Positions 36,912 to 45,752 of a stretch of 64,000 nucleotides of DNA are shown piece by piece. Positions within the stretch are counted from its first letter, which is position 1. The number at the start of each line of letters is the position of its first letter. The DNA lies in assembly GCA_947498935.1 (NCBI GenBank), contig CANMMM010000003.1, forward strand, positions 1-64,000, written 5' to 3'. The position numbers were made by a program, and so were the translations under genes. Under the pieces are notes generated by a model. That model had not been told where the DNA came from. It made no database searches and was given only the letters and a program-made list of their open reading frames with translations. This DNA is from an uncultured Aquimarina sp. Its GTDB lineage: Bacteria > Bacteroidota > Bacteroidia > Flavobacteriales > Flavobacteriaceae.

Positions 36912-37352
36912 TTATGGATGTAGGGCTTCTAATAGTTGGATATAGGCGGCTGGACTGGTTTTTTTATACCCCATTTCGCCATATTTTTTTCCTGTGGCAT
37001 CGATAAGTACAACTAGCGGAAAGCCTCCGCTTTTATTATACCGTTCTGCCAATTGCTTGTTGCGTAATTGTATTGCGGGTGGTAATTGATTTTTTTTCTT
37101 TCGTGGGAAGTCTGCTGTCATACGAATGTAATTGGCATCGGCATACGCTGTAAAGGTTTCTGTATCTAGTATGGTACGTGCTAATTTTATACAGGGTGCA
37201 CACCAATCCGAACCCGAAAAGACAATCATTATATGTTTATTGGTAGCAATAGCCTGCTGTTGTGCTTCTTCTAAAAGAAGTTCTTTTTCTTGTGCCATGA
37301 GTGCGCCTAAGGTGCAACAATAACATATGCATGCTAAAAAAATCTGTTTCAT
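36912..37352 (-). CDS. Periplasmic thioredoxin-family protein
   Basis: 146 residues, signal peptide MKQIFLACICYCCTLGALMAQ, and a thioredoxin fold with active site WCAPC (Cys51, Cys54) after MIVFSGSD. Downstream FPLVVLIDATGKKYGEMGY supplies the cis-Pro loop region. This is the DUF255/thioredoxin_7-like group that keeps disulfides reduced in the periplasm. It is the first gene of the ApbE-DUF4266-DUF3570 operon, so it may reduce the Cys pair of the DUF4266 tail before modification (inference). Confidence 0.92.
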   Translation of the reverse strand: MKQIFLACICYCCTLGALMAQEKELLLEEAQQQAIATNKHIMIVFSGSDWCAPCIKLARTILDTETFTAYADANYIRMTADFPRKKKNQLPPAIQLRNKQLAERYNKSGGFPLVVLIDATGKKYGEMGYKKTSPAAYIQLLEALHP

Positions 37353-37463
37353 ACGGTACTATAACTGTCTGCACCTCTAATTTATTACAGTTAGTGCATA
37401 AAACCATGCAGTTCTACTAAAAAAAATCTCCCTCATATCAAAATCTCATATTGCTATCAAAAA

Positions 37464-37500
37464 TAGAACGCCCTGTAACTATCAATTACAAAGCGTTCTA
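37464..37500. terminator. Hairpin downstream of the 37.5-kb gene
   Basis: TAGAACGC-CC-TGTAA pairs with TTACA-AA-GCGTTCTA. The T-run is weak. It lies about 25 bases after the stop of the gene at 37526 on the minus strand. Confidence 0.5.
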
Positions 37501-37525
37501 ACAGGAGTCATCACACACTATTCTC

Positions 37526-38251
37526 CTATTTTTTGGGTGGTAGTTGTAAATGGGTAAGAAATGCTTCTTCTCTATGCGTCGCATTTCGTTGCTTTCTATA
37601 CATATCTGCATCTTTTTTGGAACGCCATTCGATGAGAATGGTTTGTGAAGGCTGTGTGCCATTGTTTAGATCTTCATAGCCTGTTACTGGAAAATCAAAC
37701 ACAATCTTACCATGGTATTTTTTTAGGTCTTCTTTTACCTGAGACGCATTCCAAATAGTTTGTACCTCATATATCTTATCTGCATAGATCGTAAACTGAA
37801 AATCTTCTTCTACACGCCCCATTACTTGTTTTAACTCATGCCAGATTTTCTTTCGCATGGGAGTTAGTTCTGAATTGGGTAATTCTTTTAGAAATGCTGC
37901 TGCCGATTGCATATCGGGCCAACTGTACAGGCCTACAAAGTTATTAGGCTTATAATCTCCTGCTACTACCTGATCGATGGGTAATGATGCTAGAGGTTTA
38001 AAACCGTTTTTAGAGGCTATAGGAAAGACTTTCTGAAAATAGTCATTCATCAATTGCTGCGCTCCTGGCTTGGTAATCGAAGAAATCACTATAAATAAGG
38101 CTCCTTTTTGTAATTGGATTGTCTGACTTGCTGCTGCTTTTGTTTTGGCTACTGCCTTGTTTTGATGTATCAATGCCATTTCGTTTTGGGTAAATCCTTT
38201 TGCTGTTGCGAGCATTCCTGCTGCAAGTAACATGAAAGATAGTTTTTTCAT
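37526..38251 (-). CDS. Secreted protein with ABM/dimeric alpha-beta barrel-like fold
   Basis: 241 residues with a signal peptide ending AKGFTQ. Two repeats of the ferredoxin-like pattern seen in antibiotic-biosynthesis-monooxygenase or DUF1330 proteins: LFIVISSITKPGAQQLMNDYFQKVFPI and then QTILIEWRSKKDADMYRKQ. A heme or small-molecule ligand is conceivable but nothing proves it. The gene lies just downstream of the TPR-LytTR regulator on the same strand, separated by about 120 bases, so it may be its target. Confidence 0.55.
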   Translation of the reverse strand: MKKLSFMLLAAGMLATAKGFTQNEMALIHQNKAVAKTKAAASQTIQLQKGALFIVISSITKPGAQQLMNDYFQKVFPIASKNGFKPLASLPIDQVVAGDYKPNNFVGLYSWPDMQSAAAFLKELPNSELTPMRKKIWHELKQVMGRVEEDFQFTIYADKIYEVQTIWNASQVKEDLKKYHGKIVFDFPVTGYEDLNNGTQPSQTILIEWRSKKDADMYRKQRNATHREEAFLTHLQLPPKK

Positions 38252-38370
38252 TAGTATATGTTTTTGATTAACACTGCCAAAACTAATGGAGGAATACCTC
38301 TGTAAAAAATATGTGTGGTACTTAGGAAAAAAATGCTGTGAATGGGCTTTTTATCGACCAATGACCCCTT

Positions 38371-40101
38371 TTATTTAGCTACAATGGTTAGATGCTGATG
38401 GATTGTTGCCGCCTTAGACCTAGAAACAGGAATCGTAAGTGCATACTGCTCGATACACAATTGCAATTGTTTGCGATTGCCTGTAGTAGTATACGGAAGC
38501 TGCGTATTGACTATAAAAGAATGATGACACCGATATAGATGTGTATGCAAGGCATCGTCTATAATTTTAGACAATGAAGTACGCAATAATTGATGCTGCA
38601 CCGTAGCGACCTCATCTACATACACCACTTTGGCATAACTACCTTGTGCTTCTATATAGAGTAGATTTTTAGATGGTAGGGTTACTTTTTCCGAAGTCAG
38701 GGAATGAATGACCATCATCTCTTGATTGGTCTCGGTAAGGTGTGCAGGGAGTGTGGGCGGATGCAATAATTGCAGTCTTTTTTTATACCGATAAAATGCA
38801 TCACTCTCTCTTAGCGATTTCCATGCTGGATGGGTAAGTACGCGAACAAATCCTTTTTTCTGTTGGTAAAACGCCTCTAAATGCTGTAGTGCCTTTTTAG
38901 GAGCTCCCATATGCCAGTATACGACAGATGCTTCTCTGTCTTTCTCTATATGTGACTCCTGCTGCATCCACTGCTCAAAAAATGCAGTCCATTGCTGTAG
39001 TAGCGCTGGCTCAGCTAGTTGTTGATACACCACTACCTGCACCGCAGGTGCTAAAAATACTTCTACGGTATCCTGATCGAGCAGCGCATGCGCTTTCTGC
39101 AATTGACCACTGAGTATGTAGGTCCAGATAAGTGCATCATATGTAGGTTTGGAGGTAGGATGTAGCGATAGTACTTTTTGTAATTGCTGTTCGGCAGCAG
39201 TGTATTGCCCATCTAGCATCAAGGCAAATCCATAGGTGCTGTTTTTCTGAACATTTAGTGGATCTTCTGCTACTGCATAGGCCACTGCTTTGAGCGCTTC
39301 TTTATACTTACCGATCACTAGTAGATAAAACGTATAATAATAGTGTACATCTGAGGCATAACTATCCAATGAAAATGCTTTTTCTAATGAATAATAAGCT
39401 CCTAACACATCGATATCATTTAATAGCTTTATCAATACCAAGGCAAGATGTGCTTCCACTAGCCTATCATCTAAGCGTAATGCTTGTAGTGCTATAGACT
39501 TGGCTTGTGTATAATGAGTTTCATCTTCGTCGGGAAGGATAATAGCCAACGTAGCGTAACAATGTGCTAGATATGCATAGCCTATAGCAAAGGTATGTTC
39601 TATGGTCACTGCTTGCTGTAAATGAAGGACGGCTTTTTGAATATCTTTTAAATTCCAAGAGTTCCAATGATACAATCCTTTTAGGTAATGATCATACGCT
39701 TCTGGGGCTACTTTTATTTTCTGGCGCTCTGGCTTTAGCTCCAACTCGAAATAATTGACCACTTTGGTAGCGATACGATCTATGACTTCGAAAATATCGG
39801 TATACGACTCATCAAACTTAGCGGTTAACAAACATTCATGACTGATCGCTGCGATTAATTGAATATGGAATCGAATATGGGTATTTATTTTTAAGAAAGT
39901 ACCTTTTAGTATATAATCTACTGTGGTTTTTTGCGCTGTAATAGCAGCATCAGTACTCGTATGCTTCTGAGTAGCTACTACTCTCAGGTATGGGTAATGA
40001 GAGAGCAAATAACTAATTTCGATAGGTATTGCCTTGGATAAATAATGTACGTCTTTGTCTTCAGACAGGTTTTCAAAAGACAGTACAAGGATACGTTTCA
40101 T
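38371..40101 (-). CDS. TPR transcriptional regulator with C-terminal LytTR domain
   Basis: 576 residues, no leader. Residues 1-125 resemble the TolB-N/FlgO-like module found before TPRs in bacterial regulators (LVLSFENLSEDKDVHYLSKAI, YILKGTFLKINTHIRFHIQLI). TPR repeats follow at about 150-450. The last about 110 residues are a LytTR DNA-binding domain (LPSKNLLYIEAQGSYAKVVY ... YRCHHSFIVN), in which HHSFIVN is the hallmark. Unusually, the receiver domain normally coupled to LytTR is replaced by TolB-N plus TPR, so the input is a protein or peptide rather than a phosphoryl group. Likely targets are the adjacent secreted protein or the ApbE operon. Confidence 0.8.
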   Translation of the reverse strand: MKRILVLSFENLSEDKDVHYLSKAIPIEISYLLSHYPYLRVVATQKHTSTDAAITAQKTTVDYILKGTFLKINTHIRFHIQLIAAISHECLLTAKFDESYTDIFEVIDRIATKVVNYFELELKPERQKIKVAPEAYDHYLKGLYHWNSWNLKDIQKAVLHLQQAVTIEHTFAIGYAYLAHCYATLAIILPDEDETHYTQAKSIALQALRLDDRLVEAHLALVLIKLLNDIDVLGAYYSLEKAFSLDSYASDVHYYYTFYLLVIGKYKEALKAVAYAVAEDPLNVQKNSTYGFALMLDGQYTAAEQQLQKVLSLHPTSKPTYDALIWTYILSGQLQKAHALLDQDTVEVFLAPAVQVVVYQQLAEPALLQQWTAFFEQWMQQESHIEKDREASVVYWHMGAPKKALQHLEAFYQQKKGFVRVLTHPAWKSLRESDAFYRYKKRLQLLHPPTLPAHLTETNQEMMVIHSLTSEKVTLPSKNLLYIEAQGSYAKVVYVDEVATVQHQLLRTSLSKIIDDALHTHLYRCHHSFIVNTQLPYTTTGNRKQLQLCIEQYALTIPVSRSKAATIHQHLTIVAK

Positions 40102-40317
40102 TATTCAGGGTTGTATAGTGCTTAGTGATGCTATGGTACGCCCCCGCTATCTTTTAGCGCGATGGGCATTCAATTGCTTAGGCACTAAATATACTAAGAA
40201 TCGACTGATTAACGATACTACAGCAGTGTACTCATTTTCTTTTTAGTGCTACTACACTAAACTACAAATGAATAACACAATCGCTATTTTTATCGAAGTG
40301 ATTGTGTTCTAAAAAAA

Positions 40318-40464
40318 TTACAACTTAGGACATCGTTTGCAATTGCTCTTTCCCTTCTTCTTGTATTTCTTACAACATTTCTTCTTTTTCCCTCCACAGT
40401 TTAGCTCACAGTTAAACATTACACAAGGTGATGGCGCTGCAATTGATCCCGAAATCTGATTCAT
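40318..40464 (-). CDS. Small Cys- and Lys-rich peptide
   Basis: 48 residues: MNQISGSIAAPSPCVMFNCE then a very basic part with KKKKCCKKYKKKGKSNCKRC. There are seven Cys among 48 residues. No clear leader. The Cys spacing (CC, CKRC) suggests metal or Fe-S binding, or a disulfide-rich peptide. It sits after the ferritin gene on the same strand but beyond a terminator, with its own TATATTTG box and an upstream motif TTATTTAGATTTAAT shared with the DUF4856 promoter. The function is unknown; a role in metal handling is inferred from context. Confidence 0.6.
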   Translation of the reverse strand: MNQISGSIAAPSPCVMFNCELNCGGKKKKCCKKYKKKGKSNCKRCPKL

Positions 40465-40470
40465 TTTGTT

Positions 40471-40499
40471 TTTATTAAATCTAAATAAGCGCAAATATA
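40471..40499 (-). promoter_or_regulatory. Promoter and candidate operator of Cys-rich peptide gene
   Basis: On the minus strand TATATTTG (40499-40492) is the -7 box. Downstream, TTATTTAGATTTAAT is identical to part of the 25-bp palindrome upstream of DUF4856. Here it would lie over the transcription start, suiting a repressor. Confidence 0.45.
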
Positions 40500-40500
40500 C

Positions 40501-40532
40501 AAAAAAAAGATTCCCGTGGGAATCTTTTTTTT
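40501..40532. terminator. Terminator after ferritin gene
   Basis: AAAAAGATTCCC-G-T-GGGAATCTTTTT: perfect short stem with A- and T-runs on both sides; functional in either direction. Confidence 0.85.
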
Positions 40533-40585
40533 ACTCGTTATCAGATCAGTACCTAAAAATAAGTAGATACTACATATAGGTAGTA

Positions 40586-41086
40586 CTAGGCTTCTTCTGT
40601 ATGCTGAAAGGTATTAATATCTCTATCGAACAGATAATGGCCAGATTTATCATCTCCGATAATCTTTAACTTATCTAACAATGTACGTGCAGTTGCTTCT
40701 TCCTCTAATTGCTCGGATACATACCACTGCATAAAGTTGTGCACATTATAATCTTTGTGTTCTAAACACTGAAAGATAACATTATTGATCTGAGAGGTTA
40801 CAAATTCTTCACTTTCTAAAAAGATCTCGAATAACTCTAGTAATGATGTAAAATCTGCTCTTGGTTTCTCTATCGCTGGAATTACTGCCTTTCCGCTACG
40901 CTCATTGATAAATTTCACCAGCTTGGTCATATGTACACGCTCTTCTTCAGATTGTGCATAAAAAAATTCAGCTATTCCATTGTATCCGTTTACATCAGCC
41001 CAACACGCCATAGACAAATATTGAGCAGAGGCAGTAGCTTCATATTTGATCTGGTCGTTTAGCGATTTTTCTATTTCTGGTATCAT
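40586..41086 (-). CDS. ftnA: Ferritin
   Basis: 166 residues from the ATG beginning MIPEIEKSLNDQ; a start 12 codons upstream is in frame but outside the family's usual N-terminus. Four-helix ferritin with ferroxidase ligands visible: Glu in KYEATASAQYL, Glu and His in EEERVHMTKL, and Glu in SEQLEEEATA. It oxidises and stores iron in the cytoplasm. It stands at one end of the iron-related block (TonB receptor, imelysin, DUF4856), with the PAS gene upstream on the same strand. Confidence 0.95.
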   Translation of the reverse strand: MIPEIEKSLNDQIKYEATASAQYLSMACWADVNGYNGIAEFFYAQSEEERVHMTKLVKFINERSGKAVIPAIEKPRADFTSLLELFEIFLESEEFVTSQINNVIFQCLEHKDYNVHNFMQWYVSEQLEEEATARTLLDKLKIIGDDKSGHYLFDRDINTFQHTEEA

Positions 41087-41218
41087 ATTCTTTAAATTAT
41101 TGTTATCATTCCTAATGTACATAATTTACAAGAGCTATCATCAGAAGAAATTGCTTTTTGAGTAATTTAAAATCAGACTAGTTAATGACAAATAGTATTG
41201 GTGATGATAGTATAACAC

Positions 41219-41731
41219 TTAAGCGGCTTGCTCAAAGGCAATATAATTGACTAGTTTTCCTTTTTTGTTACGCACAGGAAACCCTTTGATCTGGCACATA
41301 TATGTAGAATCGTCTTTTTTATAATTAAGTATTGATACTTCGAATGGAAGTTGTTTAGACACTGCATCCCTGATGGTTTTTGCCGTAGTTAGACAAGTAT
41401 CCACCCCTTGAAACATCTTAGGGGAGCTTCCTATAATTTCCTGTGGTGTATAGCCATTCATTTGTGTAATATTCTGAGTAGCATATACAATTTGTAGATC
41501 GGTATTAGTAATTACAATCACAGCACGTTCACCAATTAGTTGATTGGTATAGTCCTGATCAAAATCCCATTTTTGAGTAATTTTGTAGAGCTGCTCTAGA
41601 TCATCCTTACAACTCGCTAAATAACTGCTATGCTCTGCATAAAACTCCCAAGAACTTAGTGGCAATAAATTACGCCCATGCGTTTGGTAATAAGTGGCTA
41701 AGGTCGCATCGTATACACTTAATTCTTTCAT
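41219..41731 (-). CDS. Single PAS-domain protein
   Basis: 170 residues, no leader. A helical N-terminus (about 1-55), then one PAS domain at about 60-168: AVIVITNTDLQIVYATQNIT, MNGYTPQEIIGSSPKMFQG, LNYKKDDSTYMCQIKGFPVRN. Output domains are absent, so it would sense a ligand, redox state or flavin and act through a partner. No LOV Cys motif (NCRFLQ) is seen. It lies between ferritin and the TonB receptor, so an iron or redox role is possible but unproven. Confidence 0.85.
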   Translation of the reverse strand: MKELSVYDATLATYYQTHGRNLLPLSSWEFYAEHSSYLASCKDDLEQLYKITQKWDFDQDYTNQLIGERAVIVITNTDLQIVYATQNITQMNGYTPQEIIGSSPKMFQGVDTCLTTAKTIRDAVSKQLPFEVSILNYKKDDSTYMCQIKGFPVRNKKGKLVNYIAFEQAA

Positions 41732-41827
41732 TATAATAGATTTTTAACAAAAATATTTAATATTCTGATCATACGTCGATGAACAAAAGTTAATAATCCG
41801 ATTAAACAAAGGTTAAAAACCAATCAA

Positions 41828-44299
41828 TTACCACTTAAATTGTAGCGTAGTATACCATGTTAGTGGGTCTGATGGGATGATGCCTGGTCCAGGATAGCCT
41901 GTAGCCCTCCTCGTAAAATACGAAGTATCAAACACATTATTAATCCCTGTTTCTAAGGTAAATTGATTATAAGTATACGATAATGAAACATCCATAATAT
42001 CATAGGCAGGAATCTCTCCTATAATTCCATTACGAATATCACTACCTTCTATACTTCTAGAATTGGTAACGTCTGTAAATTGCTCTGATATGTACGTATA
42101 CTGTAGACTTGCCAAAAAGTTCTTATATCCAAATTTCATTCCTGCCTTTAGGTTTAGTGTAGGAATAAATTCTACTTTCTTTCCGTCTACCCCTACCTGC
42201 TCAGAAGATATGTATTCAGATTCTGTAACCGAGGTGTTGGCAAACACACTCCATTGATGCTCTTGGGTTCCCCAATTTAATGTATGCAAAATATTCCAGT
42301 CCACTAAGGATTCGAAACCATAGATAAATGCAGTTCCTATATTTCTACGTACTCTATTGGCTCTATCATCTAATACGATTCCGATACGATCATCGTATAG
42401 CAACCCAAAACCACCTATATCATAAGATAAATGTGACCCTAGGTTTCCTCGCACTCCAAAATCGGCAGTAAACCCTTCCTCATCACTAATATTTTCATCT
42501 ACTATAAATGTAGGACTTACCACACGAATATCACTAAAAGTCACAGATCGGTAATTCTGTGAAATATTAGCATACGCTTCTAAACTCGAATGTGGTTTAT
42601 AACTCACCCCTACGCCTAGTAATAAAAAAGTACGTTCTAGGGTTCTATTATCGGTCTTCTCTTCATTAAAGATCGCATTTCCTGCTCCGTCAAAGTTTAC
42701 CTCATTAAACGTCCCCTCGGTTTCAGTCTTGATATGTTCCAATCGAAACCCTGGTGTAATTGACAATTTATCAGAGAGCTTGAAGATGTTTTCTCCAAAC
42801 GCCGCAAAATTTAGATTCGGAAAATCAATATCGGATTGATTAGGGTAATCAGGAAAATCTGTTGCTGCAATCGAGAAATCTGCATCCGTACCCAAACTTC
42901 CTGCTCCTTGTTGCGCATCATTGTTTGCTTGGTAATATTTAGCACCTATCAGAAATACAGATTCTTTGTTTAAAAATGTATATCGAGTAAGTAAGCGTGC
43001 TTCTGCTCCCCAGTTTCTAAAATTACCAATGATCACATCTCTAGGAAATAAAAAACTACCTTCTGTATCCGTTTCATCTACATCAGTAATCGGATTGGTA
43101 TTGAACACAAAAGGATTCCCTCTAAATCCTACTGCTTTTCGTGCAGCGTCTAATGCAAATAGATTGACAGTTAGATCCGTTTGATCCGAAAGTGCATGTA
43201 TAAACTTTAAGGAAAATAATTTCCAATCTACATCAAACCAATTTCGAGTACGATTGCTCACTCTTGGGTCTAATCGGAATTGTGTATCTGTTAATCCTCC
43301 TGCCTGTTGTGCCAGATAATCCAAATAAGTAGCTTCGAATTCTACCTTGGTACGGTCTGAAAACTGGTATCCTAGATGTGCATAAAAGTTTTTAGACTCG
43401 AATCCTGCATTAGGTCTAAATCCATCTCCTTTTTTATAATTATAATAGGTATAATAACTAAACTTACCGATGGTTCCACTTAGACTATTAAAACTCGTAA
43501 ACAATCCAAACGACCCTATGTTTTGTCTAGAGGTAAGTGCAATCTTTTTATTAGGGTCTGGAGTTCTCATCTTAAAATTAATCAATCCGCCGAACTGTGT
43601 TCCATATTGTAGTGAAGCAGCTCCTCTAACTACCTGAATCTGGCTAATTGCCTCGGCAGGTGGTGTATAGTAACTTTCTGGGTATCCTAGCACATCTGCA
43701 CTAATATCATAACCATTTTGCTTGATATTAAAATTAGCAGAACGGTTTGGATCCAATCCTCTCCCTCCAATATTGAGCTGCAACCCTGCATCTCCATTAT
43801 CATAGATGTTAATTCCTGCTACCTGAGCATATAGCTGTCGGGCATTATTACTCGCCAAGTTACCCACTACTTGTTCTGCTAGTACTACTTCTGTTTTCTT
43901 TCCTGCAAAAATCGCTGTTCCCTCTACAGGCTTGAGGCGTTTGAGTCCAAAAATCTTGTTGCGTCGTTGCTGGATAAACACCTCTGATAATTGTTCTCCT
44001 AGCGGTTGTAATGCAAAACGAATCGTAGTATCTGCTGCTACTGTTACGCTTTTTTGTAAAATAGCATGCTCAAAACTAAAGATGGTAATTGTATACACTC
44101 CTTCTTCTAGATCTGTAAACAGAAATACTCCTTTCGCATCAGTAACTACCTGCTCTCCTGTACGCTCATTATACACTTCTGCATCTGCAATAGGTTGCTG
44201 AATTTCGTCTACCACAGTGCCTGTAATAGTATATTGTGCTGATACCACCGTAGAAAGTAGCGTACATAAAATGACTGTGATTGTTTGATATATATTCAC
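41828..44299 (-). CDS. TonB-dependent receptor (iron-type) with N-terminal carboxypeptidase-like domain
   Basis: 823 residues, signal peptide ending VVSAQ, CarboxypepD_reg-like domain at about 23-105 (YTITGTVVDEIQQPIADAEV), plug domain at about 120-240 (YPESYYTPPAEAISQIQVVRGAASLQYGTQFGG), and a beta-barrel ending in TTLQFKW. The aromatic C-terminus is right for outer-membrane insertion. The plug and barrel resemble FecA-type ferric-chelate receptors more than SusC. It follows imelysin and HTTM genes in one operon with 44 bases between HTTM and it. It should import an iron chelate with energy from TonB. Confidence 0.92.
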   Translation of the reverse strand: MNIYQTITVILCTLLSTVVSAQYTITGTVVDEIQQPIADAEVYNERTGEQVVTDAKGVFLFTDLEEGVYTITIFSFEHAILQKSVTVAADTTIRFALQPLGEQLSEVFIQQRRNKIFGLKRLKPVEGTAIFAGKKTEVVLAEQVVGNLASNNARQLYAQVAGINIYDNGDAGLQLNIGGRGLDPNRSANFNIKQNGYDISADVLGYPESYYTPPAEAISQIQVVRGAASLQYGTQFGGLINFKMRTPDPNKKIALTSRQNIGSFGLFTSFNSLSGTIGKFSYYTYYNYKKGDGFRPNAGFESKNFYAHLGYQFSDRTKVEFEATYLDYLAQQAGGLTDTQFRLDPRVSNRTRNWFDVDWKLFSLKFIHALSDQTDLTVNLFALDAARKAVGFRGNPFVFNTNPITDVDETDTEGSFLFPRDVIIGNFRNWGAEARLLTRYTFLNKESVFLIGAKYYQANNDAQQGAGSLGTDADFSIAATDFPDYPNQSDIDFPNLNFAAFGENIFKLSDKLSITPGFRLEHIKTETEGTFNEVNFDGAGNAIFNEEKTDNRTLERTFLLLGVGVSYKPHSSLEAYANISQNYRSVTFSDIRVVSPTFIVDENISDEEGFTADFGVRGNLGSHLSYDIGGFGLLYDDRIGIVLDDRANRVRRNIGTAFIYGFESLVDWNILHTLNWGTQEHQWSVFANTSVTESEYISSEQVGVDGKKVEFIPTLNLKAGMKFGYKNFLASLQYTYISEQFTDVTNSRSIEGSDIRNGIIGEIPAYDIMDVSLSYTYNQFTLETGINNVFDTSYFTRRATGYPGPGIIPSDPLTWYTTLQFKW

Positions 44300-44343
44300 C
44301 TTATTTATTTTTTATAAATCTTTCCCCTAAGTACTTTTTTCTT

Positions 44344-45723
44344 TTATTCATCTCCCCATCGATGCAATACATTAATGGGTGCGTCCTCAAAAGGCAGTAT
44401 CCATTCCTTCGGCGCAAATGATTCTTTCTCTGCTGCTAGATCTACTGTAGGATCTATATACGATTTACTCAATCGTCCATTGAGCGCTACATAACTTTCT
44501 ACAAACACTTGTAGATTACGATGTCCTTGGTCTTCGAAATGTCTTTTGAGATGGTGCGCATATTGTAGGATAAAATCGGGCTGGGTAGCCATTTGTTTTT
44601 CCTGAAACGATGTTAAAAAATCATCATTTGCCACATAAAAGCGTTTCCCTGTGACTCGATCTACTATCTTAAAAGTCGCATACCCTGCTTTTTCCATCAG
44701 CATCACCCGCCATGAAAAACGATACCCCTCTTCTGTCCAAAACAATTCCCCTGGATATAAGACATAACGAAACGGCAAAAGTAATTGAATTATAAAAAAC
44801 ACCGCTAGCATACCCAACACTATTTTATGCCTCAGTGATGAGAATTTAAAAACTGTAACCGTATCGAATGATTCTTTGTCAATCTTACAAATTCTAGATA
44901 ATATACTGAGGATTTTATGATGTATTCGTGCATCAAAAAAGATCAAGGTACTGATGATCATGATATACGGAAACATGCCTATCGGAAATAGCACTCTGGT
45001 AAGCACATGGAAAATAACTACCATCACAAAAGCCACTCCTCTCGTTCGCTTGTACAACAACATAAAAGGAATCACTAAATCATAAATTGCCCCTGTGTAG
45101 CTAAATAAGTAATGTACCCATTCCTGCTGCATCAGCTCCCCTAACAATGGAATCTTATATTTAGAAGGTAACCATATTTTTAGCGGCATTGCCTTGTACC
45201 ACCAATCGATATTTAATTTCGCTAGCCCTGCGTAGAAATATACAATACCCAATAATAGTTTGATGGCATCTATTGTCCACTTTGGAAGCTGCTGATAGCT
45301 TTTAGCAGACCTGCGAGCATCTATAGAATAATACGCATTAGCGGGCAAAAAAATTAGCAGAAAACTAAGAACACTAATAAAATAATAATGATTAAGATAG
45401 GTCGTTTTGTCCATCAGCTCTATATAGGTAAAACTGAGAAAAAACGTGATGATCGCGATGCGATATTGATAACCAAGTGCTACCATCAATGCTGCTACAC
45501 CACAGAGTAAAAATAGCCCATAGGTATAAATACCCAGTGGTTTTACAAAATCAAAACCATAATACGAAAAGAAAAACGTAGGCTGTATATACAGTTTATC
45601 GATCCATCCATAACTCCAAAACCGAATGATACTGATGAGCATCATGAGACCAAAAAAAATACGGAATGCTGCCAGAGGAGCAGCATCCGTATAGGTATTT
45701 AGATACTTTCTAATTCGATACAT
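44344..45723 (-). CDS. HTTM-domain (vitamin-K carboxylase-like) membrane protein
   Basis: 459 residues with about nine to ten membrane segments over 1-330 (AAFRIFFGLMMLISIIRFW, YGLFLLCGVAALMVALGY, and so on), matching the HTTM module shared with vitamin-K-dependent gamma-carboxylase. A soluble C-terminal part (about 350-459) follows. In bacteria the role is unknown. It is 29 bases after imelysin and 44 before the TonB receptor. Tight linkage with iron-uptake genes suggests work on the uptake complex or its ligand. Confidence 0.88.
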   Translation of the reverse strand: MYRIRKYLNTYTDAAPLAAFRIFFGLMMLISIIRFWSYGWIDKLYIQPTFFFSYYGFDFVKPLGIYTYGLFLLCGVAALMVALGYQYRIAIITFFLSFTYIELMDKTTYLNHYYFISVLSFLLIFLPANAYYSIDARRSAKSYQQLPKWTIDAIKLLLGIVYFYAGLAKLNIDWWYKAMPLKIWLPSKYKIPLLGELMQQEWVHYLFSYTGAIYDLVIPFMLLYKRTRGVAFVMVVIFHVLTRVLFPIGMFPYIMIISTLIFFDARIHHKILSILSRICKIDKESFDTVTVFKFSSLRHKIVLGMLAVFFIIQLLLPFRYVLYPGELFWTEEGYRFSWRVMLMEKAGYATFKIVDRVTGKRFYVANDDFLTSFQEKQMATQPDFILQYAHHLKRHFEDQGHRNLQVFVESYVALNGRLSKSYIDPTVDLAAEKESFAPKEWILPFEDAPINVLHRWGDE

Positions 45724-45752
45724 GAGTTAGTAATAGAAAAAGTCTGTGTATT

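Noticed and set aside
41219-41731. LOV photoreceptor
   Set aside because: The flavin-binding Cys motif of LOV domains is not present; only a generic PAS domain is supported.
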